Below are positions 46,264-55,617 of a DNA stretch of 64,000 nucleotides, in pieces; position 1 is the stretch's first letter, and each line of letters starts with the position of its first letter. The DNA comes from Chryseobacterium gambrini (lineage in GTDB: Bacteria > Bacteroidota > Bacteroidia > Flavobacteriales > Weeksellaceae): contig NZ_FTOV01000007.1 in the NCBI RefSeq assembly GCF_900156825.1, forward strand, positions 124,001-188,000, given 5' to 3'. The notes beneath the pieces were generated by a model. That model did no database searches, was not told the origin of the DNA, and worked only from the letters and a program-made list of their open reading frames with translations. Position numbers and translations under genes: made by a program.

Positions 46264-46932
46264 ATGAAAAACATTATTAAACAGTTGCTTTTATTATTGC
46301 CTCTGTTGCTGCTTACAAGCTGTTTTGATATTTTAGACAAAATCAACGTAAAAGCAGACGGAAGCGGAGAATATTCGCTTATCCTGAACGCCAGTAAAAG
46401 CAAAACCCGACTGGCATCCATCTCGAAAATGGAAACAATTAACGGTAAAAAAGTTCCGAAAAGGTCTGAAATTGAAGCTAAAATTAATGAAGCGGCAAGA
46501 ATTTTCAAAGCTACACCCGGAATTTCGAATGTGAAGACTTCAATGGATTTTGATAACTACATTATCAAACTAAGCTGTAACTTCAAAAAAATTGAAAACA
46601 TCAATGCCGGACTGGAACAGCTGAAAGCAAAAAACATCGTTGGAAAAATGGTTCCGGTACAGCTTTACAGTCAGAGTCCGGAGAAAAAAACATTCACCAG
46701 AAATAAAGTGAGCAGTTTTAAAAATGATTACGACAAGATGAGCAAAGCGGATAAAGAAGTCTTTAACGATGCGAAATATACTTCCGTGATGCAGTTTGAA
46801 AATACCATAAAATCCCAGACCAATAATGCTTACCTGCTTTCTCCGAACAAAAAAGCAGTAAAACTGGAAGCCCATGTTCTGGATTTTATCCTTCAGAAAA
46901 AACAATTACGAAATACCATTCTCTTTCAATAA
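46264..46932 (+). CDS. Putative lipoprotein of unknown function
   Basis: 222 aa. Leu-rich signal with lipobox LLLTSC (Cys ~19), then DILDKINVKADGSGEYSLILNASKSK, reminiscent of exported beta-rich proteins. No family recognised. First of three consecutive envelope genes (46264-50228) that appear co-transcribed. Confidence 0.65.
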   Translation: MKNIIKQLLLLLPLLLLTSCFDILDKINVKADGSGEYSLILNASKSKTRLASISKMETINGKKVPKRSEIEAKINEAARIFKATPGISNVKTSMDFDNYIIKLSCNFKKIENINAGLEQLKAKNIVGKMVPVQLYSQSPEKKTFTRNKVSSFKNDYDKMSKADKEVFNDAKYTSVMQFENTIKSQTNNAYLLSPNKKAVKLEAHVLDFILQKKQLRNTILFQ

Positions 46933-46947
46933 TTTCAATCGACAACC

Positions 46948-48999
46948 ATGAAATCTATTTTACAAAAAACACAAATTTTACTTTTACTTTTTGCTTTTAG
47001 CTTCGTCTTTTCGCAACAGAAAATGAAGCTTCCGAAAGACGTTCTTTTTTACATGGAAATCAACGGAAAGCAGCTTAACCAGAAAATCAACTGGCAGAAA
47101 CTGAACCCTTTTCTGCTTGAAGTAGCCAAAGAAGACAAAGAAAAACAGGCATCGTGGAACGATTATTCCAAAACGGGGATAAAATATGATGCCACACAAT
47201 ATCATTACGCCAATTTCAATGATTCCGTAAAAACGTATACCGCTCATTTTCTGCTGGATAACAAAGAAAAATTTCAGGAATTCATTAATTCATCCAAGAA
47301 AAAAGGACTGGAAATTTCGAAACGAAAAAATTACTCGTACGTTAATCTTGATGATGAAATGTTCGTTGCCTGGAATGATAAGCAAGCGGTTCTGAAATTA
47401 ATCAGCTATGAAAAACCTTATAAAATCGACTGGAATGATGAAGCGATGATAGACAGTGCCGCTGCAACAATTGACAGTGCGGCAATTGTTATGGACAGCG
47501 CAGCCGTTGCGGTTGACAGCGCATACGTAGAAAAAGCATTCGATTACAAGGAAGAAATCAAATATCTGAAAGATGATATTCAATATCTAAAGGAAGACAT
47601 TAAAGAATACAAGGCTGAAATTGCCAAGAAAGAAAAAGACATTAAATATCTGGAAAAGCACCACAAATATCCTGAAGAAGAAAAAGATTCGAGTGACAAA
47701 AATTATTCTGAAAAAGAAAGCGAATACACACTTCCGCATATGGAGGAAGAAATGGATGAGGAGACGGAAGAAGACGGCATTTATCTGAAACAAATGGATT
47801 CTCTGAAGATCGAAAAGTTTAAGATCACCAAAAAACTGGCGGAAAAGGATTTTGATGATTATTTCAGTTCTGCACCGGAGCTTGATGTTTCCAAAGAAAT
47901 ATTGTCTTTCCGTGATGCGGATTCCGATGTTTTTGTGTATACGGATTACGGAAGAATCGTAAATAACGGAGCTTACGGTAAAATTATGAGCCACTACCCT
48001 TTCGGAAATCTTATGGGGAAAGCATACGATTCGAATTCTTCTTACAATCTGTATTTTGACAATGATAAAGTAAGACTGGTGAACAGTTATCAGCATAAAA
48101 ATGAAGCGGTTCAGAAGAGCATCAATTCTGTTTACAGAGGGAAAAAGAATAAAAAGCTGACGGCTCTCATCAACGATAAAAGCATCGGATATTACGCCAT
48201 TAATGTAGACGGAAATAAGTATTTTGATCTGATGTACAGCCTGTTGAAAGATTCCGGAGAAGGCGATTATCAGAAAGAAATGGAACTTTTAATGGAAACC
48301 ATGAAGATTGTTCTGGATGAAAAGGCCATTACCAAGATCGCACCAGGAAACGGAATTTTCGTCCTTAACGAATTGAAATCCAAAACCGTAGAATACACGG
48401 ATTATGAATACGATGATGATTATAATGAAAAGGAAGTGAAGAAAACCAAAGAAATCGCTGTTCCGAATTTCACGTTTGCTTTTGCTACGGAAAATGAAGG
48501 GTACTGGAACCGTATTTTCAATCTGCTGACCACGAATAAAGTAACGGCTAAGAAATTCTCTAAAAACGGAGATTTCTATGCCTTCAGTGAAGGAAAAAAT
48601 GACGGATATTTCGACAAGTTATTCTTTACGGTAAAAGACGGAATTGTCTACGCAACGACCTCAACAGAGAATATTTCAGCTAAAAACCAATCGGAAATCT
48701 CTGAAAAATGGGCAAAAGATTCGGCGAAATATCCTTTGTCGGGAAGGTTTGACATTCAGAAACTAATGGTCGGACTTGAGAAAGAGTTTAAAACTCCGTC
48801 GGAAAGAAAAACACTGGATCTTCTGAAGAAAAATCTGGGCGAAGTGTATTTTAAAACAGAAGCCAAAGGAGAAAAGATAGAAACAGAAGTTAATTACAAC
48901 ATTAAAAATGCTTCGGAAAACAGTTTAATGTATTTCTTCGATGTTTTTGATGAAGTATATAAAATGAAAGAATCTGATAAAAAGCAGCCTATTTTATAA
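46948..48999 (+). CDS. Large exported protein with Asp-Ser-Ala repeats and coiled coil, function unknown
   Basis: 683 aa with a signal peptide (ends FVFSQ near residue 23). Residues ~165-193 contain repeated (I/M/V)DSAA units at about seven-residue spacing. A long, highly charged coiled coil follows (about 197-235, EIKYLKDDIQYLKEDIKEY), then an acidic segment. The C-terminal 350 residues look globular; DUF4836-like folds are a possibility I cannot confirm. One-base overlap (TAATG) with the next gene. Confidence 0.65.
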   Translation: MKSILQKTQILLLLFAFSFVFSQQKMKLPKDVLFYMEINGKQLNQKINWQKLNPFLLEVAKEDKEKQASWNDYSKTGIKYDATQYHYANFNDSVKTYTAHFLLDNKEKFQEFINSSKKKGLEISKRKNYSYVNLDDEMFVAWNDKQAVLKLISYEKPYKIDWNDEAMIDSAAATIDSAAIVMDSAAVAVDSAYVEKAFDYKEEIKYLKDDIQYLKEDIKEYKAEIAKKEKDIKYLEKHHKYPEEEKDSSDKNYSEKESEYTLPHMEEEMDEETEEDGIYLKQMDSLKIEKFKITKKLAEKDFDDYFSSAPELDVSKEILSFRDADSDVFVYTDYGRIVNNGAYGKIMSHYPFGNLMGKAYDSNSSYNLYFDNDKVRLVNSYQHKNEAVQKSINSVYRGKKNKKLTALINDKSIGYYAINVDGNKYFDLMYSLLKDSGEGDYQKEMELLMETMKIVLDEKAITKIAPGNGIFVLNELKSKTVEYTDYEYDDDYNEKEVKKTKEIAVPNFTFAFATENEGYWNRIFNLLTTNKVTAKKFSKNGDFYAFSEGKNDGYFDKLFFTVKDGIVYATTSTENISAKNQSEISEKWAKDSAKYPLSGRFDIQKLMVGLEKEFKTPSERKTLDLLKKNLGEVYFKTEAKGEKIETEVNYNIKNASENSLMYFFDVFDEVYKMKESDKKQPIL

Positions 49000-50228
49000 T
49001 GAAAAAGAAACTTTTTGTCTTCGTTCTATTACTTTTTGCGGGGATGATGTATTTCGTTTTTTACCATAAACAAAATACGAAGATTTTTTCTCCGCAGGAA
49101 GCAGATGCGATCATTCTGATTGATACAAAAAAGCTGACAAGACAATATGTTTACAGCCTTATAGAGCATCCTTCTTTATGGTTTGAAAGCAAAGGAAAAA
49201 ACAAAATATCTTTTAGAAAATCGGGAGTGGAAATTCCCGATTTTTTGCAGGTTTTCCATCTGAAAAATTCAAAAGTTTCGAACTGGTACAGTGTTTTTGA
49301 ACTGGAAGACACGAAGACTTTTTTATCGTTTCTGAAACAGCAGAAGTTTACGGATCTGGGAAATCAGATGTTCAGGAAAGATCAGGTTTTTATTAAAATC
49401 CTTGGAAAAAACCTCATTATCGGAAGTTCCAGTGATGATTTTGAGCGAATTAACAACCAGTTATTTCACAGTTCTCAGGCAAATCTTTTTGATGCAGACG
49501 CGCTCGTTACCAATGGATTAGGAAGTATTATTCTGAACACAAAAAAAGGCAGCCATAATCTTTCTATCGAATTGAAACATGATGAAATTGAAATCAGGAA
49601 TCAGTCTGATTCTTATGATCCCTCTCCGGCTATTTCAAAACTATTGAAGACCGATTCTTTTTTAGAAACAGAACTGGATGCTGAAAATATTAAAATTTTT
49701 AGTTCTTTTTTTGATAAAACTTTTGCAGATTCTTCATCCATTAATCAGATGAAAGTTTCCGTACATCTGGAAGAGGTGAATGACACGATCATTACTTACA
49801 GCTACGATGACAATTTTAATGAAGTTGAAAAGAAAACATTTCAGAAGATCATTCAGCCGAATTATATCATTGATTTTCAAAGCTTAAACCCTGAAAAGAC
49901 GGAACTGTATTTTCAGAATAAAAAATGGATCAATGCCCAGAATCAGTTCACAGCAATTCCTTTTCAGCCTAACCTCATCACTCAGAATAGCAAAGGTTTT
50001 AAAATAAAATCTACAAGAAAACCAGTTCAGCAGTCTTTCAATCTGAATGAAAATTATATTTTTGTAAAAAATAATCCGTTATTGCTGTCTTTTTTAAAAA
50101 CATTATCACCTAAGGAAAAGAAAATGATTTCCGATATTGATTATATTTTTTACGGAAACAGAGATCAGGATTATTGTCTGAAAGTACAGTTTAAAAAAGA
50201 TGACCTTCCTTTGATTTTAAGGTGGTAA
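48999..50228 (+). CDS. Exported or membrane-anchored protein of unknown function
   Basis: 409 aa with one N-terminal hydrophobic segment (residues ~4-22) that is either an uncleaved anchor or a signal. The rest is a mixed alpha/beta domain without recognised motif (NLIIGSSSDDFERIN; NPEKTELYFQNKKW). The pattern of an exported paralogue of the upstream 683-aa protein is possible: both contain segments resembling YDDNFNE followed by (V/E)KK near the middle. Translationally coupled to it. Confidence 0.6.
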   Translation: MKKKLFVFVLLLFAGMMYFVFYHKQNTKIFSPQEADAIILIDTKKLTRQYVYSLIEHPSLWFESKGKNKISFRKSGVEIPDFLQVFHLKNSKVSNWYSVFELEDTKTFLSFLKQQKFTDLGNQMFRKDQVFIKILGKNLIIGSSSDDFERINNQLFHSSQANLFDADALVTNGLGSIILNTKKGSHNLSIELKHDEIEIRNQSDSYDPSPAISKLLKTDSFLETELDAENIKIFSSFFDKTFADSSSINQMKVSVHLEEVNDTIITYSYDDNFNEVEKKTFQKIIQPNYIIDFQSLNPEKTELYFQNKKWINAQNQFTAIPFQPNLITQNSKGFKIKSTRKPVQQSFNLNENYIFVKNNPLLLSFLKTLSPKEKKMISDIDYIFYGNRDQDYCLKVQFKKDDLPLILRW

Positions 50229-50242
50229 AAAAATAAAAATCA

Positions 50243-50581
50243 ATGGATGCTTTGCATATTACTTTACTAAAACCCGTCACGCATTATTTCCTGCATTTTG
50301 TTTTTCCCGTGTTTATTGCTCTAATCTTTTACAGGAAGAACTGGAAAAAAGTGTATCTTATTTTGCTAGCAACCATGCTTGTAGATGTGGATCATCTTTT
50401 CGCGAATCCTATATTTGATCCTAACCGCGGAAGCATCGGTTTTCATTTTTTGCATTCTTATTATGCGATTGCGGTGTATTTTTTGATGCTTTTTTTTAAA
50501 GGAAATATCAGGATTGCAGCCATCGGATTACTGCTTCATATGTTGACGGATTTTCAGGATTTTTATTTCTGGAATCATTAA
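50243..50581 (+). CDS. DUF6122 family membrane protein
   Basis: 112 aa, four hydrophobic segments, with conserved His/Asp residues at membrane edges (THYFLHFVFP, LVDVDHLFANP, SIGFHFLHSYY, LHMLTDFQDFYF). These polar residues suggest a metal-dependent membrane hydrolase-like fold, which is speculation. The family is found mainly in Bacteroidota. Confidence 0.8.
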   Translation: MDALHITLLKPVTHYFLHFVFPVFIALIFYRKNWKKVYLILLATMLVDVDHLFANPIFDPNRGSIGFHFLHSYYAIAVYFLMLFFKGNIRIAAIGLLLHMLTDFQDFYFWNH

Positions 50582-50646
50582 AATACCATTAATATTTTCT
50601 TTTGATATTTCAAAAGTCATCGATTTTTTGTATTTTAGGAACAGTT

Positions 50647-51717
50647 ATGAAATTGAAAGACTTTTTACATTATACGTATATTTTTCCCATTCTTGCAGTT
50701 GGTTATTATTTTTCCGGACTTATGGGGACGGGTGTTCTGTCTGATGTAATTGCCGGAATTTTATTAACGGGCAGTGTTTTATCTGCAGTGCATCATGCAG
50801 AAGTTGTCGCACATAAAGTAGGTGAACCTTTCGGAACTATTATTCTTGCGCTGTGTATTACAATCATTGAAGTGGCGCTGATTATTTCACTGATGGTTGC
50901 GGGAGGAGATCAGGCGATTACGCTTGCAAGAGATACGGTTTTTGCTGCGGTAATGCTTATTCTCAATGGAATTTTAGGAATCTGTATTTTGGTGGGCGGC
51001 GTGAAATATTACGAACAGTTTTTTGCAAGAACTTCCGCCACAACTTATCTGGTTAGTATTGTTTCCATCCTGATTTTGACTTTGGTTCTTCCGAATTTCA
51101 CCTCCAGCGTAAACGGTCCTTTTTATAATCAGGCACAACTGATTTTTGTTTCTATTGCCTGTCTTGTGATTTATGGAGTCTTTCTGATGGTTCAGACGAT
51201 CCGTCACAGAAATTATTTTATCGTTCCGGAAGAGCAATCAGAAGAAAATTATATTCCTTCGGTTTCAAAAACGGCAATCAGTTTTACTTTTCTGGTGATT
51301 TGTCTGGCGATTGTTGTGATGATGGCAAAAGGTCTTTCTGCCACAATTGAAAATATGGTGCAGAGTTTGGGCGCTCCAAAATCTCTGGTCGGAGTCATTA
51401 TCGCGGCGGTAGTTCTGCTTCCGGAAGGTGTTGCGGCGATTCGGGCGGCTCGAAGCAACCAGATCCAGTCGAGTTTAAATCTTGCTCTGGGTTCTGCTTT
51501 AGCAAGTATCGGACTCACGATTCCTGCGGTTTCTGTGGTTTGTATCCTGTATGATATTCCGCTGGTTTTAGGTCTGGACAAGAAAGATATTATTCTGCTT
51601 TCTCTTTCTGTTTTTATCGTGATGCTTTCTTTAAGCCGCGGAAAAACAAATATTCTCTACGGAACGGTTTTATTGGTAAACCTTGCAGCCTACATTTTCA
51701 CGGTAATTGTTCCGTAA
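50647..51717 (+). CDS. chaA: Ca2+/H+ antiporter (ChaA/CaCA family)
   Basis: 356 aa from ATG 50647 (MKLKDFLHYTYIF); a frame from 50602 adds 15 unlikely residues. About 11 transmembrane segments. The two inverted alpha-repeats carry the acidic residues of the family: VAHKVGEPFGTIILALCITIIEVALI and VLLPEGVAAIRAARSNQIQSSLNLALGSALASIG. It exchanges cytoplasmic Ca2+ or Na+ for protons. Confidence 0.87.
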   Translation: MKLKDFLHYTYIFPILAVGYYFSGLMGTGVLSDVIAGILLTGSVLSAVHHAEVVAHKVGEPFGTIILALCITIIEVALIISLMVAGGDQAITLARDTVFAAVMLILNGILGICILVGGVKYYEQFFARTSATTYLVSIVSILILTLVLPNFTSSVNGPFYNQAQLIFVSIACLVIYGVFLMVQTIRHRNYFIVPEEQSEENYIPSVSKTAISFTFLVICLAIVVMMAKGLSATIENMVQSLGAPKSLVGVIIAAVVLLPEGVAAIRAARSNQIQSSLNLALGSALASIGLTIPAVSVVCILYDIPLVLGLDKKDIILLSLSVFIVMLSLSRGKTNILYGTVLLVNLAAYIFTVIVP

Positions 51718-51758
51718 CTTAAAAAAACACTGAACTCACAACAAAGAACTTTAAACCA

Positions 51759-52139
51759 TTAGAGTCTTCTTGCGAGTTCCATTTTGAAAGCCATCAGTTT
51801 GGCAATGTTTTCAGATTTGTAAATTGCCAGATCTGCGTTTTCTCCCACAAAATTTTCTTCAACCGTTGTTTTCCAGAGATTCAGCCAACGATCGAAATGA
51901 TGCTGTTCCATCGCCTGAATTTCATTGATCGGAAAATGAACGCCCATCGGATTTCCTTTGTACGACATCTGTCCGAAAAGAATGGATTCCCAAAACGAAT
52001 ACATCTTCGGCAAATGACTGTCCCATTTTACTTTAGCAATATCATTAAAGAAAAAGCCAATAACCTCATCTTTAACGACTTTGGCATAAAACGAATTCAC
52101 CAGATATTCAATATCTTCTCTTGATTCTAATTTTTTCAT
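51759..52139 (-). CDS. Group III truncated haemoglobin
   Basis: 126 aa two-over-two globin. Conserved features: NSFYAKVVKDEVIGFFFND (B helix with Tyr), the aromatic-rich MYSFWESILFG, and HHFDRWLNLW containing the probable proximal His. It binds oxygen or nitric oxide; in this group the physiological role is unclear. Convergent with the Ca2+/H+ antiporter gene. Confidence 0.9.
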   Translation of the reverse strand: MKKLESREDIEYLVNSFYAKVVKDEVIGFFFNDIAKVKWDSHLPKMYSFWESILFGQMSYKGNPMGVHFPINEIQAMEQHHFDRWLNLWKTTVEENFVGENADLAIYKSENIAKLMAFKMELARRL

Positions 52140-52246
52140 ACACCAAAGTTAGCATAAAATTGTGTGGAAATGTTTTGTGGCTGGATTGATACATTTCAGG
52201 TTTGGGATTTTGTTTTTTACGAAAACAGTATTCAATTTTCTGTAAA

Positions 52247-52459
52247 TCAGATTAATTTCTTATCAGATAAAAAACTTACCAAATCTTCAATGCTTTTAAG
52301 ATATTTTCCGGATATTCTTTTTTTATTGATATATAACTCGATCTGATTTGAAGTATCAAAAAACAATTCTACAGATTTATTTTCTTGAAATTGATACGTT
52401 AAACAACTAACTTCTAACCATCCGTTTTTTATTAAATATTCTGTAAAAGAGTTCTTCAT
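52247..52459 (-). CDS. Small protein of unknown function
   Basis: 70 aa from ATG 52459 (MKNSFTEYLIKNGWLEV); longer readings would overlap the upstream pseudogene. Beta-rich pattern, no signal peptide. It starts 16 bp after the end of a frameshifted Imm35-like gene and may be another immunity-type gene of the same locus. Not recognised. Confidence 0.5.
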   Translation of the reverse strand: MKNSFTEYLIKNGWLEVSCLTYQFQENKSVELFFDTSNQIELYINKKRISGKYLKSIEDLVSFLSDKKLI

Positions 52460-52475
52460 TTTAATAAATTTAAAT

Positions 52476-52768
52476 CTAACAATATCTTCCCGCTTCGTAT
52501 TCCTGAATATAATATTCGATCGTATTGCCGGAGCCAAATTCTATAATTTCTCCATCAACATTTTTGACTAAAAAAGGAACATTTCCAACTAATGTATTAT
52601 ACTTTTCATCTCTTGTATCATAAAATTCTTTGCTTACATAGAAAAAAATCATTCCATAACTTTTTTTAATAGTAGCTTCTTTGAAAAGAGAAAGCTCAAT
52701 CCCGGATTTTTACCGGATTTATCAATATGATCTTGAGCTATTTGGATAATTTCCTGTTCTGTTAACAT
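52476..52768 (-). pseudogene. Frameshifted Imm35/YrhB-like immunity gene
   Basis: Begins MLTEQEIIQIAQDHIDKSGKN. The frame then closes early (stop near codon 40). If one base is restored near TCCGG (about 52700-52710), it continues as GIELSLFKEATIKKSYGMIF, then FYVSKEFYDT, then NTIEYYIQEYEAGRYC. That is the Imm35/YrhB pattern: N-terminal LTxEEAxxIA helix, GWxFFYxS strand, C-terminal EYYIxEYE. Such proteins protect against polymorphic toxins. The short repeat TCCGG(TAAAAA)TCCGG around the break favours slippage or a sequencing error. Confidence 0.6.
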
Positions 52769-52803
52769 AATTATTTTCCAGTTTTTACGATTTCAATTTA
52801 CGA

Positions 52804-52836
52804 AAAACAAAAAGATTGCCTCTTTTCTGAGACAAC
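52804..52836 (-). terminator. Terminator of the 1243-aa/metzincin locus
   Basis: TTGCCTC (52816-52822) pairs with GAGACAA (52829-52835), one G-T pair. Read on the minus strand it is followed by CTTTTTGTTTTT. The stretch 52837-53020 contains nothing else clear. Confidence 0.65.
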
Positions 52837-53020
52837 CTATTTTGTTCTTATTTATTTTTTTAGATTCAATAAATCTCTAGTGTAATTTCGGATTGAATTG
52901 AGTATTAATTCCTCAATGATACAAGCATTTTTCAGTATTATGCCATAAATTTTATAATTGGTGGTCAATTCAAACCGAAAGTAGATAGTCAATGCTACTG
53001 ATTTTTGCAACCGAGACCAT

Positions 53021-53629
53021 TTATAAATTATCTTTTTTGAAAAAGTTGATGAATTCCTCTGTTAAAGGAGTTTCTATAATATATCCAGCAGGGTGATTTT
53101 TATTTGAATTATCAAACCATTCTTTTATCTTCTTGTATTTATTTGTTAAATTTTTCTCTCTGGAAATTAAATTTATCTTATTTACATTATTTTCAAAAAA
53201 AGGTAAATCTTCTACTAGAATATTATTCCATAAATGAGCAATAATAAAATATTTCTTATCTTTTCTTTTGATAAAAAATATATTATAGTATTTTTTATTT
53301 TTTTCTATAATATTACTTATTCCGGAGCATTCTTCACCATTAATATTTTCATAAAAATCATTATTATTGGTTTCAATTTTAACTTTTAGCTTTTTAAAAT
53401 CTTGATTATATCTATTTTTTAAAACAGTGAATGTATTTCCAAATTTTATATTATTTTCTACATAAAATTCATTTTGTTGATTGTTGTTATACGAAAATTC
53501 TGTTGTTTCGGCTATTAGTATAGCATCACTATTCATAACCATTTTGTATAAAGGAAGTTGAGACTGAGAATACATTACATTACATCCTAAGATGAAAAGT
53601 ATAACAATGAAAAATTTATATCGTTTCAT
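53021..53629 (-). CDS. Small exported protein, candidate immunity protein
   Basis: 202 aa from ATG 53629 (MKRYKFFIVILFILG); the frame extends upstream to 53686 inside the metzincin gene. Signal peptide ending MYSQ near residue 22, so it is exported to the periplasm or beyond. Lys/Asn-rich, no family recognised. It starts 2 bp after the stop of the 636-aa metzincin, so it is co-expressed. Immediate position behind a putative effector protease makes an immunity or inhibitor role plausible, by context only. Confidence 0.55.
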   Translation of the reverse strand: MKRYKFFIVILFILGCNVMYSQSQLPLYKMVMNSDAILIAETTEFSYNNNQQNEFYVENNIKFGNTFTVLKNRYNQDFKKLKVKIETNNNDFYENINGEECSGISNIIEKNKKYYNIFFIKRKDKKYFIIAHLWNNILVEDLPFFENNVNKINLISREKNLTNKYKKIKEWFDNSNKNHPAGYIIETPLTEEFINFFKKDNL

Positions 53630-53631
53630 AT

Positions 53632-55542
53632 TTAATAATTTTTTATATCGTTTCGCATTATTTTTATTTGATGGCTTAAAAAACATACTCTTGTGTTATC
53701 ATAATCCATTATATTCTTCGTTGAGGCTTTCTTAAATCTTAAAAAATTTGCTTCTATCTGTTCCCATTCTTTTTCATAAAACTTCATGAATTCTTTATCA
53801 AGCTTTATACTATCATTTTTTAATATGTTGAAGTTCGTTTTTAACTCTTCAAAATCTTTTATTTTATTTGTATTTATAATTTCAATAGCTTTCTTATTTT
53901 CAGTAATATAAGCTTTTTGTTTATCTATATCTTCTTGAAGTAATGTTAAGTATTGAGCTTTAGTAACAGGTTTTCCATTATATGTAAAATTGCCATTTGA
54001 AGCTTTCCCTTGAGCTAAATCTCTTTCTTTACCAATAATATAATTTTTTCTATTATTTATAAAGTTATTTAATGATTCTTTTAATGTGGTCACTTTAGCC
54101 TTGATTTCCTTATAAATATAAAAAGGATAAGATTCTCTTGTTTTAGTAATTATATTTGTTTTTAGTGTTTGATAGTAATTTTTTGAATTATTAAAACTAT
54201 TCAATTCTTTTGTATTGAAAAATAAGTGATCTAATCCAAGCATATGCCCAATCTCGTGAGCATAAGTATCTTTTGATTCAGTATTTGTAGAGTACACCAT
54301 CAATGTATAATGATCTAGTGGAGAAGTTCGACTGTACGCTCCTGTTTCTTTATCAGAAGATTCAAAATCACTTAAGATGATAATTCCGCCTTCATAGCTT
54401 TTGCTTTTAGTTTTTAGTTTATTTTTATACTCACGAATTGTAACAGCATCCATATCATTATCTTTATCAGCTAATCCTATATCTTTTTGATTGTCTACAA
54501 TAACATCTGTTGGTACAATTATTTTTGCACACTCTTTCTTTACTGGATCCCAACTAGTTATTTTGCAATTACCTGCGGCATCAACATCCTGTTTTTCTTT
54601 ATTTATATTGGCAAAGTATTTTTTGCCTGTCCAATCAGTTTTATCAAAAGCATAGAAATAATCATCCAAATCTCCGCTTCCTAATGTATCAAACATTGTT
54701 TGGTTTTCTATCTCTATTTCATAGCCTGCTTGGTTCAGAGAATTTTCATTAAGATATTTCTTCACATCACTATCCTTAAATTTTTGAAATAGTGCTTTGG
54801 CTTTGGCTGAAGGGTTACCATCTGAAGAGACCAATGCAATTACTCTGAATTTTAATTTCAATACCTTGTTTTCCATCATTGTTAATCCTCCTATTTTCAA
54901 AGAACTTCCTGAAGTTGCTTCTCCAAGAATTTCATATTTTTTCTCTGGAGCTTCTTTCAAACATTTTATTTTCAACAAAATAGATTCACTTAACTCAGAA
55001 ACTTCCATTTCCGCTTTTTTGCCTGCTTTTTTACCTGTATTTTTTTTATTTATTATTTCAAAATCATAATACTCATCTCCAAATATACTGATTTTATCAA
55101 AGTAAGAGTTAGATTTTTCCTCTAGACTAGTTTCTAAAGATAATTCTATTGTTTGATTAGGTTTCATAAGAACCCAAGGGATATCAACGATTTGATTGCT
55201 ATTTTTTATTGTTAACAATTCATAATGCTCTTTTATCGCATTTTTAGCACTATTAATGTCAGAAGAAATTGGGATAAAGTTTCCAATGTCATTTTGATTT
55301 ATGGGTTTTTTGTAAAAATATTCTGCTTCAGAAAAACTTACCCCTTGAATTTTTAATATTTCTCCAGTTTTAGGATCAACATCAATCCAATCAAAACCAA
55401 ATTCACCATTATATGTACTATTAACTCTTACTTTTAGATTATTAATCTCAACTGATTTTCTACTTCTTCTCGTCCCATACACATCAATATCTTCTACACC
55501 AATATCCGCAAGGTTTCTAATTCCTATATTTCCTGTTTTCAT
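53632..55542 (-). CDS. Metzincin-type zinc metallopeptidase without signal peptide, putative effector
   Basis: 636 aa. Zinc site HEIGHMLGLDH (H429, E430, H433, H439) is the full HExxHxxGxxH metzincin motif; a MDY turn near residue 612 may be the Met-turn. No Sec signal. The N-terminal VRVNSTYNGEFGFDWIDVDPKTG segment and the following domain resemble N-termini of large Bacteroidota accessory proteins; I recall it from contractile or T6SS-like loci, but could not check. The last ~170 residues are a long coiled coil. Directly behind the 1243-aa gene, separated by a terminator-like hairpin (55572-55597). Confidence 0.7.
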   Translation of the reverse strand: MKTGNIGIRNLADIGVEDIDVYGTRRSRKSVEINNLKVRVNSTYNGEFGFDWIDVDPKTGEILKIQGVSFSEAEYFYKKPINQNDIGNFIPISSDINSAKNAIKEHYELLTIKNSNQIVDIPWVLMKPNQTIELSLETSLEEKSNSYFDKISIFGDEYYDFEIINKKNTGKKAGKKAEMEVSELSESILLKIKCLKEAPEKKYEILGEATSGSSLKIGGLTMMENKVLKLKFRVIALVSSDGNPSAKAKALFQKFKDSDVKKYLNENSLNQAGYEIEIENQTMFDTLGSGDLDDYFYAFDKTDWTGKKYFANINKEKQDVDAAGNCKITSWDPVKKECAKIIVPTDVIVDNQKDIGLADKDNDMDAVTIREYKNKLKTKSKSYEGGIIILSDFESSDKETGAYSRTSPLDHYTLMVYSTNTESKDTYAHEIGHMLGLDHLFFNTKELNSFNNSKNYYQTLKTNIITKTRESYPFYIYKEIKAKVTTLKESLNNFINNRKNYIIGKERDLAQGKASNGNFTYNGKPVTKAQYLTLLQEDIDKQKAYITENKKAIEIINTNKIKDFEELKTNFNILKNDSIKLDKEFMKFYEKEWEQIEANFLRFKKASTKNIMDYDNTRVCFLSHQIKIMRNDIKNY

Positions 55543-55571
55543 TTTTGTTAATTTTAAATGTTAGTAAAAAA

Positions 55572-55598
55572 GAAAGCGGTGGTTTCCCACCACTTTCA
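55572..55598 (-). terminator. Terminator-like hairpin between the 1243-aa and 636-aa genes
   Basis: GAAAGCGGTGG (55572-55582) with CCACCACTTTC (55587-55597), one G-T pair on the minus strand, then a T run. It could uncouple expression of the two genes or attenuate read-through. Confidence 0.7.
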
Positions 55599-55617
55599 AA
55601 ACAAAGTTTAACCGTTG

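Noticed and set aside
46984..48096. Minus-strand frames inside the 683-aa gene
   Set aside because: Phe/Ile-rich mirror images of Lys/Glu-rich coding sequence; no start signals.
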